Source: FACHB-1406 sp034189065
Lineage (GTDB): Bacteria > Cyanobacteriota > Cyanobacteriia > Cyanobacteriales > Spirulinaceae
NCBI GenBank assembly: GCA_034189065.1
Contig: JAXHVQ010000218.1
Coordinates: 1 to 5,618 of the forward strand
DNA length: 5,618 nucleotides
Direction of reading: 5' to 3'
Each line of letters starts with the position of its first letter. Position 1 is the first letter of the stretch. Both the position numbers and the translations under genes were made by a program. This document shows positions 1-5,566 of the stretch, piece by piece. The notes beneath the pieces are model-generated. The model saw nothing but the letters and a program-made list of their open reading frames with translations, had not been told where the DNA came from and made no database searches.

Positions 1-278
1 ATTGCCCACTTTTTCAGTTTGGGGAGCTATTGCATCGAGGGTGGGTCGCAAAACGCAGCTTAGATGGTGGTGTCTCTAAACCAGAAATTGACCAAATTTA
101 TAAGATGGGACTAGAAGCGGGCGCGTGGGGTGGTAAACTATTGGGGGCAGGAGGCGGAGGATTTATTTTGTTTTTTGCACCACCGGAAACTCACAAAGAT
201 TTAAGGAAAGTTTTTGAAACATTTCAGGTTTTAGAGGTTAATCTTAATGCACCTGGAGCACAAATCATTTTTTCGTAG
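1..278 (+). CDS. GHMP-family sugar kinase, C-terminal part (HddA-like), 5' truncated
   Basis: This is the last 91 codons of a gene that begins before the window; complete codons start at base 3 and the stop is TAG at 276-278. The reading frame is open to the left edge, so the TTG at 30 is internal and not a start. The fragment has the GHMP kinase C-terminal signature: a glycine-rich motif, GGKLLGAGGGGFILFF (about bases 129-176), after a helical stretch containing SKPEIDQIYKMGLEAGAWGG. That stretch resembles D-glycero-alpha-D-manno-heptose-7-phosphate kinase and related fucokinase-type enzymes. GHMP kinases phosphorylate small molecules with ATP in the cytoplasm; here the likely role is activating a sugar for nucleotide-sugar synthesis. 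Family assignment is firm. The substrate (heptose 7-phosphate, fucose or another sugar) is inferred, because the ATP-binding and substrate-binding N-terminal half is missing. Confidence 0.88.
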   Translation, partial: CPLFQFGELLHRGWVAKRSLDGGVSKPEIDQIYKMGLEAGAWGGKLLGAGGGGFILFFAPPETHKDLRKVFETFQVLEVNLNAPGAQIIFS

Positions 279-328
279 AATATAGTCTTTCTAACTCTAT
301 TATTGGAATTTAAGGCGATCCAAATTTG

Positions 329-334
329 TATAGT
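329..334 (+). promoter_or_regulatory. possible weak -10 box upstream of the large glycosyltransferase gene
   Basis: TATAGT lies 33 bases before the ATG at 368, in an 89-bp AT-rich gap. A TTGGAA at 303-308 could serve as -35, but the 20-base spacer is long. The gene may equally be read through from the kinase gene, since no terminator hairpin is visible in the gap. A TAGGA at 351-355 is a weak candidate ribosome-binding site, 12 bases before the ATG. Confidence 0.2.
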
Positions 335-367
335 AGTCTTTAAGGTTTAGTAGGATTTTTAAAATAT

Positions 368-3300
368 ATGAGAGTTTTTATTGCCGACTTCGATCTGTAT
401 CAAAAAATTGGTGGCGGACAAACTTTCTATCGTCGTATTATTAAAAGTTATCCTTCCATAAAATTTTATTACTTAATTCAGTCAGAACAAGAAGGAACAA
501 CTCGTCCACCTAATGCTTGCGCGATTCCTTTTCGAGAAAAATACTTTTCTACAGAATTAGATGGATTTTATGACATTTCGCCACCGCAGTGGGTTTACCA
601 AGATTTTATTAAAGCTAGTAATATTGCAGCATCTATTGCGGGTCAAAGTTTTGATATAGTAGACTTTCCAGATTACGAGCAATTTGGTATATTCTTGAGA
701 CCAGCACTGAAATACCATCAAGTAAGCTTCGATCGAATCGTTCTCTCAATGCACGGTTCGATCTCAACAAGTTTACGAATGAATTGGTCGTTTCGCCTTA
801 AGGAAACTGAAAATATCGCTTTAAAATATAAGGAAGAATTACAGTATAGAACTGTTGATGTAAGATATGGAATTAGCAAAACTTATTTGAGGGAATGGAA
901 TGATATTGTTGAGTTACCAGCACAATACTTTAATCCGCTCCACTTCATCTCTCTGCCTAAACCGGTTCTTTACGAAGCTTCCAGTCTAAGTCCCGATCTT
1001 AATTTCATTGGACGAACTGAGAAACGAAAAGGCGCAGATATTTTTGCCGATATAGCTTGGTGGCTTCCTCGTTCTCTTTTTAAAAGTGCGAATATTATTG
1101 GACCAGAAAGTTATGACGACCGTGGTGTAAGTTCTAGTAATTACTTACAAGCTGCGATCGATAAACGCTCGCAGGATGTCAAGCTGCTTCCTGCAATGAA
1201 TGCAAAAGAACTAGAACGAGTTTTTGGAAGCAAGTCAATTACATTTTTGCCATCTCGCTATGACACTTTGAATTTACTAGCCCTGGAATCCTTGTTCTGT
1301 GGATGTCCGACAGCGATTGGAAGCGGCGCTGGAGTTTGTAGTTTTCTTAGAGAAAGTTTTCCCCATCTTCCTTTTATTAATATTGATATCCAAGAAGTAT
1401 ATTCCTGCCTTCCTAAGTTAGTATCCGTTTTAGAAAACTATGATGAATATAGAGAGCATTTGCGAGTACAACTGCTCAAAACAAAAATAGAAATATCCGA
1501 TCCTTCTTTGGGAGCGATTTATCGTCAAGGCTCAACAGCCGATCCAGATGCCAAAGTGAGGCTGGACACTTGGTACAGCAAGTTACTTAAGGCTTGGGAG
1601 CTAAATCAAAAGCAGAAAAAGCAGCCAATTCCTTATACGAAAAGTTTAGCCGATAGCAGTTTGAGAAATTTAAAGCGCAGACTCGAACTAATTCCTTTTC
1701 TAGGGTCGCCTGCCTCTGTTAAAGCTAAGCTTAAGGGAAAAGCGAAGGAACTAATTTACGGAGTCGGTGAAGACAATTTACGCCTGATTGCTCAAGGAAC
1801 AAGAGCGCGAGGGTTGATGCAAAAATATCGACAAGTATTTTACGCTAGTGAGGAAAATGAAAAAGACTTAAAGAGCAAGCTTAAGCTTTTTCATGAACTG
1901 GAAGGTCGGCAGCAGGAAAATCACAAAAATCCGCTTAAAAAACTTAGCCAGCAGTTAGGCACTAGCGTTCGGATCGATCGCATCCGGATTTGGCGAGAAA
2001 TTGCACGGATCGAGCAGTTATGCGGGAACGATTTAATTGCGGCAACTTATTTGATTCGAGGGATGCGCTTGCTAGGCAGCGATCGCTTCCAAGATATACC
2101 TTTTACCGTGCAAGTTCTAAATCGTCATAGTTTCAAGCAGGAGGCTGCTGCGGTGCAGGCGATGTACGGCAATATACCGGATAACGAATCGCGGTGTAGC
2201 GAGATATTGAACGCAGCGCTTCTCAATAACCTGCAAAATCAGCCTGGGGAGTATGAGTTCGTGGATGACCGCAGAGGGACTTCGAGTTATAAAACTGCGA
2301 TTATTGTTTCTCTTTACAACGCGGCAAAGAAACTTCCTCTGTTTCTCAACGCTTTACAAACTCAAACACTTGTCCAAGCCGGTCAAACAGAAATTATTCT
2401 CATCGATAGTGGGTCGCCAGGAAACGAGTACGCGGTTTTTAAGCATTTGATGGCGCAATTGAAAATTCCAATTGTTTACGCTCGTTCGAGGCAACGAGAG
2501 ACGATACAAAGTGCTTGGAATCGAGGAATTGCTTTAGCAAGAGCGCCGTATTTGGCTTTCTTGGGTGTGGATGAAAGTCTTTTACCCAACGCCCTTGAAA
2601 TTCTCGCTGGCGAACTCGAAAAAGACCCAGAACTCGACTGGGTAATCGGCGATTCCTTAGTCACAAATGTTGATGCTTATGGAACTTGGGTTAATGATAT
2701 TATGAGTTACGATCGGACTGCCTATCGGCAGTCTTTGGTCTATCTCGAAACGTGCTATCTCTCTTGGGTTGGTGCGTTATATCGGCGTTCCATTCACGAC
2801 CGCTTTGGATACTACGATTCGACATTTCGCGCGGCAGGAGACACTGAATTCAAAAATCGTGTCTTACCCTTCATTAAAACAAAACGCATTCCCCACACCC
2901 TGGGGATATTTTGGAACTACCCAGAAGAGCGGACGACTCAACACCCGCGAGCTGAAATCGAGGACATACGAGCGTGGTATCTCCACCGCACAGTTGCTGG
3001 AATTCAGTACGCTTTTGCAGCGCGTAATCCTGAAGAAGCAGAAGACCTGTTTTTTGCTTGTATGCGCTATCGTAAATCTTATTGCCAACACTGGAGTACA
3101 GATATTGAATACGCTGATAATTTAGCCAAGTTTATCCAAAGGGAGCGACCAAACTCTTTGGTATTAAAATTTCACGACAGTATGCAGCAACTTCTGGCAG
3201 TTTACAGGGAGTTAGATTACTTTTATAAGCCTTCTAGCATCAATGCTATCAAAGCCTTAGCACGCGCGCGGCAAGTCACCGCGCATCTAGAGCAAAAGCA

Positions 3301-3394
3301 TCGCCAGTTTGATATTTGTAAAGCCGATCCAATGTATCGGATTTTCAATGACAATCGTTACGAACAGCACTCGAATTTGTGGTCAGTCAACTGA
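368..3394 (+). CDS. two-domain glycosyltransferase: GT-B (GT4-like) fused to GT-A (GT2-like)
   Basis: The 1008-residue product is about the length of two glycosyltransferases plus a linker. Residues 1-400 form a GT-B fold: a glycine-rich loop near residues 15-20 (GGGQTF), a GRTEKRKGAD motif at 215-224 typical of the donor-phosphate region, and FLPSRYDTLNLLALESL at 293-309. The last motif is a D299-x7-E307 version of the usual E-x7-E donor motif of GT4 enzymes. Residues 420-630 are charged and mostly helical, with TPR-like helices near 540-600. Residues 641-870 form a GT-A domain: TAIIVSLYNAAKKLPLFL at 643-660, LIDSGSPGNE at 678-687, ETIQSAWNRG at 711-720, FLGVDESLLPNALEIL at 731-746 and GDTEF at 824-828. 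Residues 871-1008 are a helical tail. No signal peptide or membrane segment is seen, so it is probably cytoplasmic or membrane-associated, adding sugars to a lipid-linked glycan. Both domain assignments are secure; donor and acceptor sugars are unknown. The 5' half is clearly more AT-rich than the 3' half. Confidence 0.92.
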   Translation: MRVFIADFDLYQKIGGGQTFYRRIIKSYPSIKFYYLIQSEQEGTTRPPNACAIPFREKYFSTELDGFYDISPPQWVYQDFIKASNIAASIAGQSFDIVDFPDYEQFGIFLRPALKYHQVSFDRIVLSMHGSISTSLRMNWSFRLKETENIALKYKEELQYRTVDVRYGISKTYLREWNDIVELPAQYFNPLHFISLPKPVLYEASSLSPDLNFIGRTEKRKGADIFADIAWWLPRSLFKSANIIGPESYDDRGVSSSNYLQAAIDKRSQDVKLLPAMNAKELERVFGSKSITFLPSRYDTLNLLALESLFCGCPTAIGSGAGVCSFLRESFPHLPFINIDIQEVYSCLPKLVSVLENYDEYREHLRVQLLKTKIEISDPSLGAIYRQGSTADPDAKVRLDTWYSKLLKAWELNQKQKKQPIPYTKSLADSSLRNLKRRLELIPFLGSPASVKAKLKGKAKELIYGVGEDNLRLIAQGTRARGLMQKYRQVFYASEENEKDLKSKLKLFHELEGRQQENHKNPLKKLSQQLGTSVRIDRIRIWREIARIEQLCGNDLIAATYLIRGMRLLGSDRFQDIPFTVQVLNRHSFKQEAAAVQAMYGNIPDNESRCSEILNAALLNNLQNQPGEYEFVDDRRGTSSYKTAIIVSLYNAAKKLPLFLNALQTQTLVQAGQTEIILIDSGSPGNEYAVFKHLMAQLKIPIVYARSRQRETIQSAWNRGIALARAPYLAFLGVDESLLPNALEILAGELEKDPELDWVIGDSLVTNVDAYGTWVNDIMSYDRTAYRQSLVYLETCYLSWVGALYRRSIHDRFGYYDSTFRAAGDTEFKNRVLPFIKTKRIPHTLGIFWNYPEERTTQHPRAEIEDIRAWYLHRTVAGIQYAFAARNPEEAEDLFFACMRYRKSYCQHWSTDIEYADNLAKFIQRERPNSLVLKFHDSMQQLLAVYRELDYFYKPSSINAIKALARARQVTAHLEQKHRQFDICKADPMYRIFNDNRYEQHSNLWSVN
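2079..2086. repeat. HIP1 octamer
   Basis: GCGATCGC, the highly iterated palindrome of many cyanobacterial genomes. This copy lies within the helical middle of the large glycosyltransferase, across codons for Ser-Asp-Arg (residues 571-573). Confidence 0.85.
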
Positions 3395-3427
3395 AGTGGA
3401 ATAATCATCTAAATTGATATGTAAAAC

Positions 3428-3456
3428 TTAGCAACAGCACAAACCCAATATATATA
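3428..3456 (+). promoter_or_regulatory. possible promoter before the methyltransferase gene
   Basis: TTAGCA (3428-3433) and TATATA (3451-3456) are separated by 17 bases, the optimal sigma-70 spacing. The second box lies within a run of alternating TA (3449-3458). The -35 matches the consensus at 4 of 6 positions. The 78-bp gap between the genes is AT-rich and has no strong terminator. A TA-rich stretch will often match a -10 box by chance, so confidence is low. Confidence 0.25.
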
Positions 3457-3472
3457 TAAAAATCAATCAGTT

Positions 3473-4423
3473 ATGCAGTCTTTCAAAAATCTTGTTAAAC
3501 AGCGTATTCGCAACGGTTTGGGTCTTTCAGAAATAGAGAAGAAACTCGGAAATATTCGTCAATTGATTTTTGACCAACTTAGAGTAAAAAAAATAACTGA
3601 CGATGAGTTTGTAATGATATTAGAATACCCTCCGTCGCGAGATTACCAGCCTCGTTGGGGATATACTCATCCACCTCATACAGAGTTAACTGCCTTGTTC
3701 GCAAAAAATCGAGCCAATTATGTGAAAATCTTAGAAGAGCTGTCGGATTTAAAGCCTTTTTTTGAAAAAATCAATCGTTTTTTTCCCAGTAGCTCTTCAG
3801 AAGAACCCGGTTGGGTAGGTGGACCTATTAACGCGATCGATTCTGCACTTCTTTACTATTTCGTCGCCACAAGTAAGCCCCGAATTTACCTCGAAATTGG
3901 GTCGGGCGTTACTACGCTGTTTGCGGCTAGAGCAAAACGCGATCGCGATTTGGAAACTCGTATTATTTCCATCGACCCTCAACCGCGTGCTGAAGTCGAT
4001 AAAGTTTGCGATACGGTCATCCGAGAAGGGCTAGAAACTGTTGACTTGTCAATATTTTCAAAGCTTCAGGCCGGAGATATTGTTTTTATGGATGGCACTC
4101 ACCGTTCATTTATGAACTCCGATGTCACCATATTTATGCTTGATGTTCTTCCTAAGCTCCAACCCGGTGTAATTGTCCACTTTCATGATATAGTTCTCCC
4201 TTACGACTATCCTCCGTCATTTAGCAACTGGTATTGGAACGAACAATATATCCTGGCAGCTTACTTGTTGGGAAAAGGCGACAAGATTGAAATATTAATG
4301 CCGTCTCAATTTATGTCCCGTACGCCAGAATTGAAACAGGTGCTAACACCACTTCTAGAAATTTGGCAGGAAGATGTTGCTTCTTGGCTAGAAGGGGGTT
4401 CGCTTTGGTTTACTCATGTTTAG
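3473..4423 (+). CDS. class I SAM-dependent methyltransferase (Methyltransf_24-like)
   Basis: The 316-residue protein probably transfers a methyl group from S-adenosylmethionine to a sugar or glycan chain end. It has a Rossmann-type methyltransferase core. Motif I is YLEIGSGVTTLFAARA (139-154), the SAM-binding glycine loop. IISIDPQPR (164-172) follows, with D168 in the position that usually binds the ribose of SAM. GDIVFMDGTH (201-210) and GVIVHFHDI (232-240) supply Asp and His residues like those of O-methyltransferase and Methyltransf_24 proteins. Residues 1-110 precede the core: a basic amphipathic helix (1-35), then a region with EYPPSRDYQPRWGY (51-64). No membrane segment is visible. The ATG at 3473 has no clear Shine-Dalgarno sequence; it is chosen as the first start in the frame and because the N-terminal helix looks like a real protein beginning. 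The fold is well supported. The substrate is inferred only from the neighbouring glycan genes. Confidence 0.88.
   Translation: MQSFKNLVKQRIRNGLGLSEIEKKLGNIRQLIFDQLRVKKITDDEFVMILEYPPSRDYQPRWGYTHPPHTELTALFAKNRANYVKILEELSDLKPFFEKINRFFPSSSSEEPGWVGGPINAIDSALLYYFVATSKPRIYLEIGSGVTTLFAARAKRDRDLETRIISIDPQPRAEVDKVCDTVIREGLETVDLSIFSKLQAGDIVFMDGTHRSFMNSDVTIFMLDVLPKLQPGVIVHFHDIVLPYDYPPSFSNWYWNEQYILAAYLLGKGDKIEILMPSQFMSRTPELKQVLTPLLEIWQEDVASWLEGGSLWFTHV
3939..3946. repeat. HIP1 octamer
   Basis: GCGATCGC within the methyltransferase gene, just after motif I, in codons for Arg-Asp-Arg (residues 156-158). Confidence 0.85.
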
Positions 4424-4435
4424 TTTACACTCGGT

Positions 4436-4606
4436 ATGAAAGTTAAACAATATATTAAACAAAAACTAGCGAAAGCGCTCGATTTAGTTGCTCTTAAAGA
4501 GAAACTAGAACGCCTTGAAGGACAGCTACTTTCTCTGAATAAAGAATTTGAGCGGCTTAAAGCAGAAGCTGAGCAGCTCAAGTTAGAGTGGAAACAGTCA
4601 AGGTAA
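4436..4606 (+). CDS. small coiled-coil protein or methyltransferase N-terminal remnant (56 aa)
   Basis: ATG 4436 to TAA 4604-4606 gives 56 residues, starting MKVKQYIKQKLAKALDL and continuing as a Leu/Glu/Lys-rich helix. Leucines at a heptad-like spacing (L20, L24, L27, L31, L34, L41, L48) predict a coiled coil over about residues 17-54. There is no Cys, signal peptide or enzyme motif. It starts 12 bases after the methyltransferase stop, so it may be translationally coupled; the ribosome-binding site is poor. Its first 30 residues resemble the methyltransferase N-terminus in pattern: a Lys-Gln pair followed by a basic amphipathic helix with matching Leu positions. It could be a genuine small partner protein, or the N-terminal stub of a second methyltransferase or glycosyltransferase whose catalytic part was deleted. 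The family is not recognised. Codon pattern and position make translation plausible but unproven. Confidence 0.5.
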   Translation: MKVKQYIKQKLAKALDLVALKEKLERLEGQLLSLNKEFERLKAEAEQLKLEWKQSR

Positions 4607-4674
4607 CAATTCATAGAAGAACATTCCGTCAACACCTGCTTGAGTGGTTTGGCTCTGAATCGAGGCAGATAGTG

Positions 4675-4680
4675 TATAAT
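4675..4680 (+). promoter_or_regulatory. candidate -10 box for rfbF
   Basis: A perfect TATAAT lies in the 159-bp gap between the small ORF and rfbF. The best -35 candidate, TTGGCT at 4649-4654, has a 20-base spacer, so the promoter would be weak or depend on an activator. Transcription would begin near 4687, leaving a leader of about 80 bases before GTG 4766. Confidence 0.4.
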
Positions 4681-4694
4681 GCCCGCAATGCTAG

Positions 4695-4763
4695 CCCTAC
4701 TCTCAAAGATCCAACATTCGTGAGTAGGGTGTATGGCTTATTGGTGCTGGAGAGGAGTAAGGG
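4695..4763 (+). promoter_or_regulatory. possible switching hairpin in the rfbF leader
   Basis: CCCTACTC (4695-4702) is perfectly complementary to GAGTAGGG (4722-4729), giving an 8-bp stem with a 19-base loop. The same left arm can instead pair with GAGTAAGGG (4755-4763) with one bulged A, which covers most of the rfbF ribosome-binding site. The two pairings exclude each other, as in a translational attenuator. There is no U-run after either stem, so it is not an ordinary terminator. The pairing is seen in the sequence; the regulatory role is inferred. Confidence 0.35.
4752..4757 (+). promoter_or_regulatory. rfbF ribosome-binding site
   Basis: GAGGAG lies 8 bases before GTG 4766, an ideal spacing. 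The ATG at 4733 in the same frame has only a weak GTAGGG in front of it. This favours the GTG as the true rfbF start. Confidence 0.65.
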
Positions 4764-4765
4764 AA

Positions 4766-5566
4766 GTGAATCATTCTGCGACCAGTCAGGAAATCCCCGT
4801 CGTCATTCTCTGTGGAGGACGCGGGACTCGACTAAAAGAAGAGACGGAATGGCGACCCAAACCGATGGTTTCAATCGGCGATCGCCCGATTCTTTGGCAT
4901 ATTATGAAATTTTATGCTAGTTATGGGTTTACGAACTTTATCTTATGCTTGGGCTACAAAGGCGAGCAAATTAAAGACTATTTCCTCAACTACGACCTCA
5001 AACAGTGCGATATTCGGCTGGATTTAGGAAGCAAGCGCATCGAAAAGCTCTCTGACGGTCACAGCGAAGCAAATTGGACGATTTCGCTGGTGAATACGGG
5101 GGAGGAGTCGGCGACGGGCGGACGGCTGAAAATTGCCAGCAAGTACATTGAAAGCGACACTTTTCTGTTTACTTATGGCGATGGTGTTGCCAATGTGAAT
5201 CTCGACGAATTGTTGAAGTTTCACCGCCAGCAGCAGAAGTGGGCGACGGTGACGGCGGTTAGACCTTCTTCTCGTTACGGAGAGTTGGCGATCGCCGATG
5301 GCATTGCCGAGGCCTTTTCCGAGAAACCCCAAACTCATAAAGGGTGGATTAATGGAGGCTTTTTTGTCCTCAACCGGAAGGTGTTCGACCTAATCGACGA
5401 CGAGTTTACGAATTGGGAACGCGAACCCTTACACCGACTGACGCAGATGGGAGAACTCGCGGCGTATCAACACGAGGGATTTTGGCAGTGTATGGATACG
5501 TACCGGGAAATGGAAATTCTCAATGAGTTGTGGAGTAACAACCGCGCCCCTTGGAAAGTATGGTAG
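4766..5566 (+). CDS. rfbF: glucose-1-phosphate cytidylyltransferase
   Basis: The enzyme makes CDP-glucose and pyrophosphate from CTP and glucose 1-phosphate (EC 2.7.7.33), the first step to CDP-linked 3,6-dideoxyhexoses and other CDP-deoxysugars. From the GTG start it is 266 residues; the family is usually about 257. Visible motifs are the nucleotide-binding loop LCGGRGTRLKEET (15-27) followed by RPKPMVSIGDRPILWHIMK (30-48), FLFTYGDGVANV (133-144) with the metal-binding Asp, NGGFFVL (196-202), and FWQCMDTYREMEILNELW (239-256). These are diagnostic for RfbF/DdhA rather than other sugar nucleotidyltransferases. The GTG start is preferred over ATG 4733 because of the GAGGAG at 4752-4757 and because the extra 11 residues (MAYWCWRGVRE) are not typical of the family. 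GC content in the sampled part (5101-5340) is about 53%, above the upstream genes. It overlaps the next gene by 7 bases, consistent with coupled translation of rfbF and rfbG. Confidence 0.95.
   Translation: MNHSATSQEIPVVILCGGRGTRLKEETEWRPKPMVSIGDRPILWHIMKFYASYGFTNFILCLGYKGEQIKDYFLNYDLKQCDIRLDLGSKRIEKLSDGHSEANWTISLVNTGEESATGGRLKIASKYIESDTFLFTYGDGVANVNLDELLKFHRQQQKWATVTAVRPSSRYGELAIADGIAEAFSEKPQTHKGWINGGFFVLNRKVFDLIDDEFTNWEREPLHRLTQMGELAAYQHEGFWQCMDTYREMEILNELWSNNRAPWKVW
4878..4885. repeat. HIP1 octamer
   Basis: GCGATCGC in the conserved N-terminal part of rfbF, encoding Gly-Asp-Arg (residues 38-40) of the IGDRPILWH motif. Confidence 0.85.
5288..5295. repeat. HIP1 octamer
   Basis: GCGATCGC in rfbF, read here in another frame as Ala-Ile-Ala (residues 175-177). 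Confidence 0.85.

Noticed and set aside
283..345. short direct repeats TAGTCTTT (283-290, 334-341) and TTTAAGG (309-315, 339-345) before the glycosyltransferase gene
   Set aside because: Seven- and eight-base repeats in an AT-rich gap are expected by chance, and they do not form a regular array or operator-like spacing.
1877..1888. palindrome AAGCTTAAGCTT followed by T's inside the glycosyltransferase gene
   Set aside because: It lies in Lys/Leu codons of the charged linker, is AT-rich and has no loop, so it would not make a stable terminator.
2476..2664. minus-strand and other-frame ORFs inside the large glycosyltransferase (also 2253-2450, 2769-3125, 2864-3091)
   Set aside because: They are shadows of a well-supported coding frame, with no domain and no ribosome-binding site.
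3449..3458. alternating TA run as a possible microsatellite or phase-variable tract
   Set aside because: Only five TA units, outside the coding region, too short to suggest slippage-based switching.
4588..4920. 110-codon + strand frame spanning the gap and the rfbF start
   Set aside because: It overlaps the small ORF and the conserved N-terminus of rfbF in another frame, has no recognisable domain, and its 3' part is only rfbF read out of frame.
5024..5338. 104-codon minus-strand ORF within rfbF
   Set aside because: It lies wholly opposite conserved RfbF motifs and its Arg-rich, low-complexity product is typical of an antisense shadow.
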